Shown: in pieces, positions 40,246 to 48,926 of the stretch | Layout: each line of letters starts with the position of its first letter | How positions within the stretch are numbered: the first letter of the stretch is position 1 | Position numbers and translations under genes: made by a program | Notes under the pieces: generated by a model | What the model saw: the letters and a program-made list of their open reading frames with translations, nothing else | The model's database searches: none | What the model was told of the DNA's origin: nothing | Assembly: GCF_001552195.1 (NCBI RefSeq) | Contig: NZ_BCQS01000038.1 | Location: forward strand, 1-54,030 | Length of the DNA stretch: 54,030 bases | Source of the DNA: Actinomadura latina NBRC 106108 | GTDB lineage: Bacteria > Actinomycetota > Actinomycetes > Streptosporangiales > Streptosporangiaceae | Direction: 5' to 3'

Positions 40246-41241
40246 GTGCCACAGCCGTCCCACCCGACGACCCGCGTCCTGGCGATGCTGGAGCTGCTGC
40301 AGGCCAACCACCTCATCGGCGGCGCCGAGCTGGCCCGGCGGCTCGGCGTGGACGAGCGCACCGTTCGCCGCTACGCCGCCCGGCTGGACGACCTCGGCGT
40401 CCCCGTCGCCGCCGAACGCGGCCGCCACGGCGGCTACCGGCTCATGCCCGGCTACAGGATGCCGCCGCTGATGCTCACCGACGACGAGGCCACCGCCGTC
40501 GTGCTGGGCCTGCTGGCCGCGCGGCGCATGGGCCTGCCCGGCCAGGCCACCGAGAGCGCCCTCGCCAAAGTGCAGCGCGGGCTGCCCGCCGCGCTGCGCG
40601 ACCGCGTCCAGGCGCTGCGCGACACGCTCGGGTTCACCGGACCCGACCGCGCCGCCGACGGGGCCGTGGCGCCCGGCACCGGCACCGTCCTCACCCTGGC
40701 CGCCGCCGCCCGCGAACGGCGCCGCGTCCGCCTGCGGTACCGGTCCTGGCGCGGCGAGGACAGCGAACGCGACCTGGACCCCCACGGGCTGGTGTTCCAC
40801 TCCGGCCGCTGGTACGTCACCGGCCACGACCACCGCAGCGGCCAGACCCGCACGTTCCGCGTCGACCGGATCGCCTCCGCCGAGCCCGGCACCGCGACGT
40901 TCGAGGTCCCCGGCGACGTCGACCCCGTCCGGCACGTCACCGCGTCGCTGGCGCGCGTCCCCTACGCCCACGAGGTCGAGGTGGTCCTCGACACCACCCT
41001 CGCCGAGGCCCGCCGCCGGATCCCCGCATCGGTCGCCGAACTCACCGCCGGCGGCGGCCCCGGCGGCGAGGACGGCGAGGACGGCGGGGGAGTGGTGATG
41101 ACCATGCGCGCCGAACGGCTGGACGGGGCGGCGCGGATGCTGGCCGGGCTGGGGTTCCCGTTCACCGTCCGCCGCCCCGCCGAACTGCGCGGCCACGTCC
41201 GCGACCTGGCCCGCACGCTGCACGAGCAGGCCGCGCGATGA
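40246..41241 (+). CDS. WYL-domain transcriptional regulator (YafY type)
   Basis: 331 residues from a GTG at 40246. The helix-turn-helix is 'HLIGGAELARRLGVDERTVRRYAARLDDLGVPVAAERGRHGGYRLMPGYRMPPL'. The WYL domain lies at about 145-215 ('AARERRRVRLRYRSWRGE', 'LDPHGLVFHSGRWYVTGHDHRSGQTRTFRVDRI') and a WCX domain completes the protein. It is divergent from the alpha/beta hydrolase. The gap between them contains a direct repeat GGCGGGTACCG / GGCGGGTACGG and a TACGGT box. Confidence 0.9.
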   Translation: MPQPSHPTTRVLAMLELLQANHLIGGAELARRLGVDERTVRRYAARLDDLGVPVAAERGRHGGYRLMPGYRMPPLMLTDDEATAVVLGLLAARRMGLPGQATESALAKVQRGLPAALRDRVQALRDTLGFTGPDRAADGAVAPGTGTVLTLAAAARERRRVRLRYRSWRGEDSERDLDPHGLVFHSGRWYVTGHDHRSGQTRTFRVDRIASAEPGTATFEVPGDVDPVRHVTASLARVPYAHEVEVVLDTTLAEARRRIPASVAELTAGGGPGGEDGEDGGGVVMTMRAERLDGAARMLAGLGFPFTVRRPAELRGHVRDLARTLHEQAAR

Positions 41242-41294
41242 TCACTCGGCCGCAGGGCCGGACACAGAGCCGGCCGCAGGGGGAGAGGACGGGG

Positions 41295-41855
41295 TCAGGC
41301 TCGGGCGTCCCACTCGTGCCGCAGCATCGCGTAGACGACCTCGTCGCTCCACTCGCCCTTGACCATCTCGTTCTGCTTCAGGTGCGCCTCGCGGCGCATC
41401 CCCAGCCGCTCCAGCACCCGCGCGGACGCGGCGTTGCGGCCGTCCAGCCGCCCGCACACCCGGTGCAGGTCCAGGCCCTCGAACCCCAGCCGCAGCACCA
41501 CCTCGGCCGCCTCGGTCGCGTACCCCTTGCCGTGGTAGGCGGGGTTGAAGATGTAGCCGATCTCGCCCTGCCGGTGCTCACGGCTGCGCCACTGCAGGTT
41601 GACCTCGCCGATCAGCTCGCCGGTGTCGCGACGCACCACCGCCAGGACCAGCCAGTCGCCCTCCTTCTCCACGGTGGAGGCGCCCATCTTCTGCTTCAGG
41701 AACGACCGCGACTCATCCAGCGTGCGGGGCTCCCAGTACAGGAACCGCGCCACCTCGGGCAGGGACTGGTAGGCGTACAGGCCCTCAAGGTCGTCCTCGT
41801 GGAACGGCCGCAGGGTGAGCCGCTCGGTCTCGATCGGGTAAGCGGGACGGAGCAT
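41295..41855 (-). CDS. GNAT-family acetyltransferase (RimJ/RimL-like)
   Basis: 186 residues. 'IETERLTLRPFHEDDLEGLYAYQSLPEVARFLYW' and 'GEIGYIFNPAYHGKGYATEAAEVVLRLGFEGLDLHRV' with the acetyl-CoA loop HGKGYA, then 'NAASARVLERLGMRREAHLKQNEMVKGEWSDEVVYAML', are the RimJ/L set. It lies 9 bp after the YihY gene and is the last of four minus-strand genes that look co-transcribed. Confidence 0.9.
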   Translation of the reverse strand: MLRPAYPIETERLTLRPFHEDDLEGLYAYQSLPEVARFLYWEPRTLDESRSFLKQKMGASTVEKEGDWLVLAVVRRDTGELIGEVNLQWRSREHRQGEIGYIFNPAYHGKGYATEAAEVVLRLGFEGLDLHRVCGRLDGRNAASARVLERLGMRREAHLKQNEMVKGEWSDEVVYAMLRHEWDARA

Positions 41856-41864
41856 GCCGTGATC

Positions 41865-42914
41865 CTATTCACGGTGTTCGGCCCTGTGCGACCCGGGATG
41901 CCCCGGGTGCTCTCCCTCGTCGCCGCGGGCCTTCGCGTCCCCCGCGCCCGCCTCCGGGTCCGCCTCCAGGCCGGCCTCGCGGCGATCGTCCTCGTCGAAG
42001 CTGCGCGTGTCGCGGAACTCCACGTACGGCTCCTCGCCCGGGGGAGTCCCACCGGCGATGGCGCGGCCGCGCTCCAGCTCGGCGTTCAGCTCCGCGCCCA
42101 GCAGGATCGCCAGGTTCGTGATCCACAGCCAGACCAGGAAGATGATGATCGCCGCGAGGCTGCCGTAGGTCTTGTTGTAGGAGCCGAAGTTCGCCACGTA
42201 CACCGCGAACAGCGCGGACGCCGCCAGCCACAGCGCGATCGCCAGGAGACCGCCGGGCGCCAGGCCCTTCAGGCCGCGCTTGGCGTTCGGCGCCGCCCAG
42301 TACAGCAGCATGAACAGGAACGCCACGACCAGCAGCAGCACCGGCCACTTGGCGATGTTCCACACCGTGACCGCCTGCGAACCGGCGCCGATCACATCGC
42401 CGGCCTTGCGGGCCAGCGGCCCGGTCACCACCACCGCGATCACCGACGCCGACAGCAGCACCAGCGTGACGAGCGTGACGCCGACGCGGAGCGGGAGGGT
42501 CTTCCAGATCGGGCGCCCCTCGGGGACGTCGTAGACGATGTTGGAGGCCTGCATGAACCCGCCGACGTATCCCGACGCCGACCACACCGCGCCCAGCAGG
42601 CCGATGATGGCGACGACGCCCGCGCCGCCCGTGCCGCCCTGCAGCTGCCGCACCGAACTGACCAGCAGGTCGCGGACCGCGCCCGGCGCCATGTCGCCGA
42701 TGTTGGCGATCAGGTCGTCGGTCGTGGACTGGCCCGCCAGCCCGACCAGCGACACCACCACCAGGATCGCCGGGAAAATCGACAGGACCGAGTAGTAGGT
42801 GAGCGCCGCCGCCCACGCCGTGAGGTTGTCCTTCTTGAACTCGCGGACCGTGCGCTTCAGCGCCCCCACCCACGAGGTGGGGGGCGCGTCGGCGATGACG
42901 CCAGGGGTGGGCAT
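41865..42914 (-). CDS. YihY/BrkB-family inner membrane protein
   Basis: 349 residues from ATG 42912-42914 with GAGAGGACGG just upstream. Family blocks: 'TVREFKKDNLTAWAAALTYYSVLSIFPAILVVVSLVGL', 'GLLGAVWSASGYVGGFMQASNIVYDVPEGRPIWKTLPLR', 'YWAAPNAKRGLKGLAPGGLLAIALWL' and 'LAAIIIFLVWLWITNLAILLGAELNAELER'; six membrane helices. The charged tail (about 300-349) is Glu/Asp/His-rich. Function of the family is unsettled (once thought RNase BN). It follows the DUF3618 gene by 67 bp. Confidence 0.92.
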   Translation of the reverse strand: MPTPGVIADAPPTSWVGALKRTVREFKKDNLTAWAAALTYYSVLSIFPAILVVVSLVGLAGQSTTDDLIANIGDMAPGAVRDLLVSSVRQLQGGTGGAGVVAIIGLLGAVWSASGYVGGFMQASNIVYDVPEGRPIWKTLPLRVGVTLVTLVLLSASVIAVVVTGPLARKAGDVIGAGSQAVTVWNIAKWPVLLLVVAFLFMLLYWAAPNAKRGLKGLAPGGLLAIALWLAASALFAVYVANFGSYNKTYGSLAAIIIFLVWLWITNLAILLGAELNAELERGRAIAGGTPPGEEPYVEFRDTRSFDEDDRREAGLEADPEAGAGDAKARGDEGEHPGHPGSHRAEHRE

Positions 42915-42981
42915 GACCGTCCTCTCAGCGGATACGTGCGGCCAGCGCGTCAATGCGGCAGCACGTCATTGCGTCAGTGCG

Positions 42982-43368
42982 TCAGTGCTTCCTGGTGCGG
43001 CGCACCTTGACGGCGCGGCGCCGCCCGGTGCGGACGCGGACCCGCACGGGCCCCATCCGCGCTGTGGACGCGCGGCGGCGGCGCATCCACAGCGCCGCCA
43101 TCGCCACGGCGCCCGCCGAGGCGACCACCACGCCGCCCTGCCGGGCCCGCGCCATCGTCTCCTGCGAGCCCGCCGCCTGCCACACCGACGCCGCCGCGTC
43201 CCGGGCCCTGCTCTTGGCCTGCTCGGCCTTCTCCCGGGCCATCGCCTTCACATCGGCCTTGGCGGCCAGCTGCTCGACCGTCTCGCCGAGCTCGTGGCGC
43301 GCCCGGTCGACCTCCTGGCGCAGTTCCTCGGTGCCGGCCTCGGCGCCGTGCTTGCCCTGCGTGGTCAT
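42982..43368 (-). CDS. DUF3618 protein
   Basis: 128 residues from ATG 43366-43368, which overlaps the stop of the holin-like gene by 4 bp. 'EELRQEVDRARHELGETVEQLAAKADVKAMAREKAEQAKSRAR' is the DUF3618 helix. One membrane helix (about 82-99) and a very basic tail follow. This trio (holin-like, DUF3618, YihY) is common in actinobacteria and points to an envelope-associated complex of unknown role. Confidence 0.87.
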   Translation of the reverse strand: MTTQGKHGAEAGTEELRQEVDRARHELGETVEQLAAKADVKAMAREKAEQAKSRARDAAASVWQAAGSQETMARARQGGVVVASAGAVAMAALWMRRRRASTARMGPVRVRVRTGRRRAVKVRRTRKH

Positions 43369-43853
43369 CGGTGCGTCGCCCTCTCCTTCAGCTCGGCCAC
43401 CGTCCGCCTGGCCCCGTCCATGGCCTGCTCCGGCTTGGCCGGTGTGGCGCGCCTGGTCTGCGACCTGCCCATCAGGGCCAGCACCCCCGCGACCAGCAGC
43501 AGCGCGCCGCCGATGATGAGGGCGGCCGCCCACACCGGCAGCGCCACCGCGATCGCGGCGATCGCCGCGGCCAGCAGCGCCGCCACCCCGTACAGCGCGA
43601 TCAGCGCGGCGCCGCCGAACATCCCGGCGCCCGTGCCGGCGTGCCGGCCCTTGTCCTTCAGCTCGGCGACGGCCAGCCGCAGCTCGGCGCGCATCAGCTC
43701 CGACACCTGCTGCGCGGCCTGCCGCACCAGCTCGCCCGTGCCCGCTTCCTCGCGTCCGGCGTGGAACTCCGGTGCGCGGGCCTGGTCCTGCCGGTGCGCG
43801 CCCAGGCTCTCGGCCGTGGTCTCGCCGTCATGCGTCGGCCGCACGATGCTCAT
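43365..43853 (-). CDS. Phage holin-superfamily (DUF1469-like) membrane protein
   Basis: 162 residues. 'TGELVRQAAQQVSELMRAELRLAVAELKDKGRHAGTGAGMFGGAALIALYGVAALLAAAIAAIAVALPVWAAALIIGGALLLVAG' (quoted in parts) has the family's amphipathic helix and two membrane helices. Despite the family name it is a chromosomal housekeeping-type protein, always near DUF3618. It is the first gene of the minus-strand operon. Confidence 0.88.
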   Translation of the reverse strand: MSIVRPTHDGETTAESLGAHRQDQARAPEFHAGREEAGTGELVRQAAQQVSELMRAELRLAVAELKDKGRHAGTGAGMFGGAALIALYGVAALLAAAIAAIAVALPVWAAALIIGGALLLVAGVLALMGRSQTRRATPAKPEQAMDGARRTVAELKERATHR

Positions 43854-44011
43854 AGCCTCCAGGCCTCCTCCGCGTTTCGTCTCGAAGCCTGGAGGAGGCG
43901 TTCCCCCTCGTCAGGGGCTAAACGTGTCCGCTTCCCGACAAAGGGTGAACAGGTGCCGCGCGGCGTGCGGCCGCGTGTGCCCGCGGACCGGCACGCCCGC
44001 GGCGCAGCTGG

Positions 44012-44761
44012 TCAGCCGCGCCCCACGCTGGACGGCATCGCGGTGGCCAGCACCGTCATCGACTGGACGTTGGCCTCCAGCGGCAGGCCCGCCATGTAGA
44101 GGACGGCGTCGACGACGTGCCGGACGTCCATCACCGGCTCGGCCCGCACCGTCCCGTCGGCCTGCAGGGTGCCGGCGCCGAACCCGCCGGTCATGTCGGT
44201 GGCGGCGTTGCCGACGTCGATCTGCCCGCACGCGATCCGGTAGGGGCGGCCCTCCAGCGACAGGGCCTTGGTGAGCCCGGTCACGGCGTGCTTGCTGGCG
44301 GCGTAGGCGACCGTCCGGGGACGCGGGGTGTGCGCCGACAGGGACCCGTTGTTGATGATGCGGCCGCCCTGGGGATCCTGGTCCCTCATCATCCGGAACG
44401 CCTGCTGTGCGCACAGGAACGCGCCGGTGAGGTTGGTGTCCACGACGGTGCGCCACTCCTCGTGGGAGTACTCCTCGACGGGCGCGGACGCGCCGAACAC
44501 GCCGGCGTTGTTGACCAGCAGGTCCAGCCGCCCCCACCGGCCGCGGACCGCGCCGAACAGGGCGTCCACCGAGCCGGGGTCGGTGACGTCGGCGGCGACC
44601 GCCAGCGCCTCCCCGCCCCGCGCGGACCGGGCGGTCTCCTCCAGCCGCCCGGCGCGGCGGCCGGCCAGCGCGACGCGCCATCCGGCGTCCAGGAGCGCGG
44701 CCGCGACCGCGGCGCCGATGCCCGATCCGGCACCGGTCACCAGCGCCGTGCGTCCGTCCAT
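44012..44761 (-). CDS. Short-chain dehydrogenase/reductase
   Basis: 249 residues. 'ALVTGAGSGIGAAVAAALL', 'DLLVNNAGVFG', Ser in 'IINNGSLSAHTPRPRTVAYAASKHAVTGLTKALSLEGRPY' with catalytic Tyr and Lys (YAASK), classical SDR. The Arg of 'ALAGRRAGRLEE' favours NADP(H). It is encoded 57 bp downstream of the HD-Pnk gene on the same strand and may share its transcript. Substrate unknown. Confidence 0.9.
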   Translation of the reverse strand: MDGRTALVTGAGSGIGAAVAAALLDAGWRVALAGRRAGRLEETARSARGGEALAVAADVTDPGSVDALFGAVRGRWGRLDLLVNNAGVFGASAPVEEYSHEEWRTVVDTNLTGAFLCAQQAFRMMRDQDPQGGRIINNGSLSAHTPRPRTVAYAASKHAVTGLTKALSLEGRPYRIACGQIDVGNAATDMTGGFGAGTLQADGTVRAEPVMDVRHVVDAVLYMAGLPLEANVQSMTVLATAMPSSVGRG

Positions 44762-44818
44762 GGATCCGCCTCCCCGTCCCCGCCGTCCCGGCCGCCTTCA
44801 TTATCGCCGGGGCCGGCG

Positions 44819-45943
44819 TCAGGCGGTGGTGAGCCAGTCGACGCGGTGGCCCTCGGTCGGGTCGGGGGTCTCCCAGCGGCGCACCAGCCGGTCGACGACC
44901 GCGTCCGGGACGGGCGCGGTCCGGGCCCGGTTGCGGTCGCGGATGACGCGGGGCGGCGCCTCCAGCGCGACGACCTCGACCCGCCCCCGGTAGCGGGCGG
45001 CCAGGCCGGTGCACGCCTCCCGCTGCTGCCGGGACACGTTGGTGGCGTTCCACACGAACGACCGCCCGGCCCGCAGATGCCCGCGCGCCTCCTCGTAGGC
45101 GGCGGCGGCCACGGCGCGCTGGTCCCCGGCCGGGGACACCCTCATCTCGGCGCGGAGCCGGTCGAGGCCGACGACCGGCAGGTCCGGGCGGTTCGCGGCG
45201 ATCCAGTGGTCCTTGCCGGCGCCGGGCAGCCCCGACAGGACCGTCACCGTGCAGCGGGTGTCGTCATGGGCGGCGTAGGCGGGGTCGCGGCCGGGCGTGC
45301 GGAAGTACCAGAACCTCGCGTGGTCGGACGGGAACGCCCGCGGCGCGTCCAGGCACGCCTGCTCGGCGCAGTACTCCCCGTACAGGGCGGCGTTGTCGAG
45401 CAGTTCGGCGGTGTCGGGGCAGACGCGGCCCAGGATGTCGGCCGACGCCAGCAGCACCAGGTCGTCGTTGCGGGCCAGCAGGCTCGCGCGGAACGCGATC
45501 TGCTGCAGGTCGGGGCGTTCCAGCGCCCAGAACGGCACCTGGTGGTGGCGGACCAGCGCCGCCACGTGCTCGCGCCACGCGACCGGCGCGCCCATCTCCC
45601 ACAGGATGCGCCGCACCATCAGGTCGCCGCGGCGCGAATGGCCGCGCGCGGTGACGCGGCCGTCGTCGCCGGTGGCGGTGCAGTGCGGTTTGGCGACGTC
45701 GTGCATCAGCACCGCGGTGAACAGCCGCACCCGCTCGGCGGGCGGCCTGGCGCGCCACTGCGGCAGCGCCGCCAGCGCCTCGCACGCCATCCGGGTGTGG
45801 ACCTCGACGTCGCCCTCGCCGTGGTGGACCGCGTCCTGCGGGACGCCGGCCAGGTCGCGGACCCAGCCGAACGCGTCCCGGATCTCCGGCCACGGGACGT
45901 CCCAGTGCGGCGGCGCGGGGCACAGCTCATCGAACACCCGCAT
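44819..45943 (-). CDS. HD-Pnk: HD-domain phosphoesterase fused to polynucleotide 5'-kinase
   Basis: 374 residues. Residues about 40-200 are an HD domain like that of CCA-adding enzymes: His49 ('EVHTRMACEALAAL'), His81-Asp82 ('VLMHDVAKP'), His102 ('GHSRRGDLMVRRIL') and 'VRHHQVPFWALE'. Residues about 230-374 are a P-loop kinase with 'SGLPGAGKDHWIAANRPDLPVVGLDRLRAEM', then 'FVWNATNVSRQQREACTGLAARY' and the lid 'RDRNRART'. This is the order of the end-healing enzyme HD-Pnk studied in Runella slithyformis: removal of 2',3'-cyclic/3' phosphate and phosphorylation of 5'-OH. It overlaps the RNA ligase gene by 17 bp, so healing and sealing are made together. Confidence 0.88.
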   Translation of the reverse strand: MRVFDELCPAPPHWDVPWPEIRDAFGWVRDLAGVPQDAVHHGEGDVEVHTRMACEALAALPQWRARPPAERVRLFTAVLMHDVAKPHCTATGDDGRVTARGHSRRGDLMVRRILWEMGAPVAWREHVAALVRHHQVPFWALERPDLQQIAFRASLLARNDDLVLLASADILGRVCPDTAELLDNAALYGEYCAEQACLDAPRAFPSDHARFWYFRTPGRDPAYAAHDDTRCTVTVLSGLPGAGKDHWIAANRPDLPVVGLDRLRAEMRVSPAGDQRAVAAAAYEEARGHLRAGRSFVWNATNVSRQQREACTGLAARYRGRVEVVALEAPPRVIRDRNRARTAPVPDAVVDRLVRRWETPDPTEGHRVDWLTTA

Positions 45944-46715
45944 ACAGCACCTCCGGGTCGGCGAGGCCGTTGGCGACGATCGGGCGGTCCTGCCAGTGGG
46001 TGCCCGCGTCCAGGATCGCGGTCAGGAAGCTGGGCCGGACCCACTTGCAGCGGCCGGTCGTCCGGCCGCCCTCCTCGATCTTGATGTAGAGGCCCTCCAT
46101 CTCCTCGGACGCGTCGGTCTCCTCCGCGACCCGGGCCGGGTCGGCGCCGCTCGCCCGCGCCGCCGCGGCCAGCGCGTCCCGCCACCCGGAAGTGCGGCAG
46201 GTGGACGGCCCGGCCAGCGCCGTCAGCGCCGCCAGATCCGGGAGCGGGCCCTCGTGCAGGACGGGCACCGGCACCACCGGCGTGCCCGCCAGCAGCTCCC
46301 GGCGGCGGGCCGTGGACAGGAACGTCCCGTCCCGCCCGTCGAGTACGTCGAACGCGCAGAAGTAGTGGGGGAGCGCGTCGTAGAAGACGGTGTGCTTGGC
46401 GTACAGCCACTCCCCGTACAGGACGTACCGGTCGCGCAGCCGTTCGCGCAGGACGTGCTGGACCGACGCCGCCCACGCCTTGAACGGCCCGAACTGCCGC
46501 TCGCGGGGCCCGCCGGCCAGGTAGTGGCCGCGGCTCTGCAGCCGCAGCCGCCCGCCGGAGGTGAAGCTGATGCCGGCGTTGGCGCCGTCGAGTTTCTCCT
46601 CCACCACCAGGTACCGGCCGGCGATCTCCGCGAACGGCACCGAGGCGAGGTCGTGGTCGCCCGGCTGGAGCCGCGACCCCGCGAGGTGCCGGGTCCGGGG
46701 GTATTTGCGGAGCAT
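45927..46715 (-). CDS. ATP-dependent RNA ligase (Rnl2/REL-like)
   Basis: 262 residues. Nucleotidyl-transferase motifs: I 'EEKLDGANAGIS' with Lys41, III 'YVLYGEWLYAKH', IIIa 'YFCAFDVLDGRDG', IV 'EMEGLYIKIEEGG' (207-214), V 'RCKWVRPSF' (224 on). It seals 3'-OH/5'-phosphate RNA ends through ligase-AMP and RNA-adenylate. There is no long C-terminal domain, so it resembles a minimal Rnl. First gene of the repair pair. A palindrome ends 4 nt before the ATG. A gap of 52 bp separates it from the MFS gene upstream. Confidence 0.9.
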   Translation of the reverse strand: MLRKYPRTRHLAGSRLQPGDHDLASVPFAEIAGRYLVVEEKLDGANAGISFTSGGRLRLQSRGHYLAGGPRERQFGPFKAWAASVQHVLRERLRDRYVLYGEWLYAKHTVFYDALPHYFCAFDVLDGRDGTFLSTARRRELLAGTPVVPVPVLHEGPLPDLAALTALAGPSTCRTSGWRDALAAAARASGADPARVAEETDASEEMEGLYIKIEEGGRTTGRCKWVRPSFLTAILDAGTHWQDRPIVANGLADPEVLYAGVR

Positions 46716-46718
46716 GCC

Positions 46719-46734
46719 GTCCGTTGTAACGGAC
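46719..46734. promoter_or_regulatory. 16-bp palindrome in the RNA-repair operon promoter
   Basis: GTCCGTT-GT-AACGGAC is perfect with 7-bp arms and a 2-bp spacer. It ends 3 nt before the RNA ligase ATG (46713-46715). On the minus strand its middle reads TTACAAC, a possible -10 at leaderless distance, so a protein bound here would block initiation. Confidence 0.6.
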
Positions 46735-46767
46735 CCCGGTGATCACGCCAACCGGTTTTCGGGTCCG

Positions 46768-48159
46768 TCACCGCGCCGGGACGGTGCGGGTCAGCGCGAG
46801 CGCGGCCAGCCACAGCGCGGCGCTCGCCCAGCCGAGGACGTGCAGGCCGGAGGCGAACGCGGGGCGCAGGGCGGGGCCGGCGACCGCCCCGTACACCGCG
46901 ACGCCGAGCGCCGTCCCGGCCTGCCGGGCGGTGTTGTTGAACCCTCCCGCCAGGCCCGCGTGCGCGGGCGGGGCGGCGCGCATCGCGGCGGCGACCACGG
47001 CGGTGACGATCAGGCCGTCGCCGATCCCGATCGCCAGCAGCGCCGGGAGCAGCGCCGCGTAACCGCCGCCGGGCCCGGCGGCGAGCAGGGACAGCGACCC
47101 CGCGGCGGCGACGGCGGTGCCCGCGCCGAGCGGCACCCGCGTCCCGAACCGGGCGGTGAGCCGGCCGCTGACCGGCGCGAGCAGCGCCAGCGGCGCGGCC
47201 ATCGGCAGCAGCATCGCCCCGGCGGCCAGCGCGGGCCGGCCGCCGGCCTGCTGCAGCCGCAGCGTCGCCACGAACAGCACCCCGTTGGTGACCAGGTTCA
47301 TGATCAGCGCGATGGCGTTCGCGCCGAGGAACGCCGGGGCGCGCAGCAGCCCGCCCGGGATCATGGGCGCCGCGGCGCGCCGCTCCGCCGCGGTGAACGC
47401 CGCCGCGGCCACGGCGGTGACCGCGGCGGTGACGGCGGCGGTCTCCCGGTGGCCGTGCCCGGCCGCGATCACCGTCCACACCAGGCCGCCGAGGACCAGC
47501 GGCGCCAGGACCGTCCCGGCGCGGTCCAGCGGGACGTCCCGCCGGGTCCGGCGCGGTACCCGGACGAGCGCCAGCACCCCCGCGCCCGCGGCCGCCGTGA
47601 CCGGGACGTTCAGCAGGAAGATCCACCGCCACCCGGCCGTGTCGACCAGCAGCCCGCCCAGCAGCGGCCCGGCCGGCAGCGCCGTGGAGGAGATGCCCGC
47701 CCACATCCCGAGCGCCCGCGCCTGCTCGGCCCGCCCCGGGTACAGCGCGGTGATCAGCGCGAGGCCGCCGGGCAGCAGCAGCGCGGCGCCCGCGCCCTGC
47801 GCGACCCGCGCCGCGACGAGCGGCCCGGCGCCGGGCGCGGCCCCGCACGCCAGCGACGCGGCCCCGAACAGGGCGAACCCGGCGACGGTGACGCGGCGGT
47901 GCCCGATCCGGTCGCCGAGGGCGCCGCCGCCGAGCAGCAGCCCGGCGATCGCGACCGCGTAGCCGTCCACGACGCCCTGCAGCCCGGGCAGGCCGGTGCC
48001 GAGGGCGCGGCCGATGCCGGGGAGCGCGACGTTGACGACCGTCACGTCGAGCAGGACCAGGAACATCCCGGTGCACAGGATCGCCAGCATCGCGCCGCGG
48101 CGCGGCACCGGGCCGCCGGTGGCCGCGAGGGCGGTGGCGGGTGTCGTGGAGGAGCCCAT
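46768..48159 (-). CDS. MFS drug exporter, DHA2 (EmrB/QacA) family
   Basis: 463 residues, about 14 membrane segments. 'LCTGMFLVLLDVTVVNVALPGIG' (motif D1), 'GGALGDRIGHRRVTVAG' (motif A), 'ARVAQGAGAALLLPGGLALI' (motif B) and 'TALPAGPLLGGLLVDTAGWRWIFLLNVP' (motif C) mark a DHA2-type proton-driven exporter. It lies 104 bp downstream of the response regulator on the same strand and may be a target or member of that operon. Confidence 0.92.
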   Translation of the reverse strand: MGSSTTPATALAATGGPVPRRGAMLAILCTGMFLVLLDVTVVNVALPGIGRALGTGLPGLQGVVDGYAVAIAGLLLGGGALGDRIGHRRVTVAGFALFGAASLACGAAPGAGPLVAARVAQGAGAALLLPGGLALITALYPGRAEQARALGMWAGISSTALPAGPLLGGLLVDTAGWRWIFLLNVPVTAAAGAGVLALVRVPRRTRRDVPLDRAGTVLAPLVLGGLVWTVIAAGHGHRETAAVTAAVTAVAAAAFTAAERRAAAPMIPGGLLRAPAFLGANAIALIMNLVTNGVLFVATLRLQQAGGRPALAAGAMLLPMAAPLALLAPVSGRLTARFGTRVPLGAGTAVAAAGSLSLLAAGPGGGYAALLPALLAIGIGDGLIVTAVVAAAMRAAPPAHAGLAGGFNNTARQAGTALGVAVYGAVAGPALRPAFASGLHVLGWASAALWLAALALTRTVPAR

Positions 48160-48263
48160 GCGTCCACCGTGGCGCCGGGACGTTTCGGCGGGGCTCGAAC
48201 CGTCGGCCGGCGGCGACGCGGGGGGAGGGTCCGTGCGGGCGCGGCCCTGGGGTGACGCCCGGT

Positions 48264-48926
48264 TCAGGCGAGGCCGGCGTCGTGGGCCAGGAGCGCGATC
48301 TGGGTGCGGTTGTCCAGGCCGAGCTTGGTCAGGACGCTGGACACGTGCGCCTTGACCGTCGCCACGCTCATGAACAGCTCCGCCGCGATGTCGGCGTTGG
48401 ACCGGCCCCGCGCGATCGCCAGGACCACCTCGTTCTCGCGCGGGCTGAGCCGGGCGAGCGCCGCGCGGGCCCGCTGGTGGGCGCCGGCCTCGACCGCCGC
48501 GCGGTCCATGAGCCGGCGGGTGATGCGCGGCGACAGCATCGGGTCCCCGGCCGCGACCCGCTGGACGGCGTCGACGATCCGGTCCGGCGGGGTGTCCTTC
48601 AGCAGGAACCCGCTGGCCCCGGCGCGCAGCGCGTGCAGGATGTTCTCGTCGGAGTCGAACGTCGTCAGCACGATGACCTCGGGGGGGTTCGCCCTGGCGC
48701 GCAGCCTGCGGGTCGCGGTGATGCCGTCCACGCGCGGCATCCGCAGGTCCATCAGCACGACGTCGGGCGCGTGCGCGTCGGCGGCCGCCGGCACCTCGTC
48801 GCCGTCGGCGGCCTCGCCGGCCACGGTGATCCCGCCCGTGCCGTCCAGCATCATCGACAGTCCGGCGCGGACGAGCGCGTCGTCGTCCACGATCAGCACG
48901 CGCAGGGGGCGGGTCACGCCGGCCAT
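48264..48926 (-). CDS. Response regulator, NarL/LuxR type
   Basis: 220 residues. Receiver with Asp-Asp ('VLIVDDDALVRAG'), phospho-acceptor Asp in 'VVLMDLRMPRVDG', switch Thr ('VLTTFD') and Lys ('FLLKDTPP'). A LuxR helix-turn-helix ends the protein ('LSPRENEVVLAIARGRSNADIAAELFMSVATVKAHVSSVLTKLGL'). The start overlaps the kinase stop by 13 bp, so the two are coupled. A GTG at 48917 is a possible later start. Confidence 0.95.
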   Translation of the reverse strand: MAGVTRPLRVLIVDDDALVRAGLSMMLDGTGGITVAGEAADGDEVPAAADAHAPDVVLMDLRMPRVDGITATRRLRARANPPEVIVLTTFDSDENILHALRAGASGFLLKDTPPDRIVDAVQRVAAGDPMLSPRITRRLMDRAAVEAGAHQRARAALARLSPRENEVVLAIARGRSNADIAAELFMSVATVKAHVSSVLTKLGLDNRTQIALLAHDAGLA

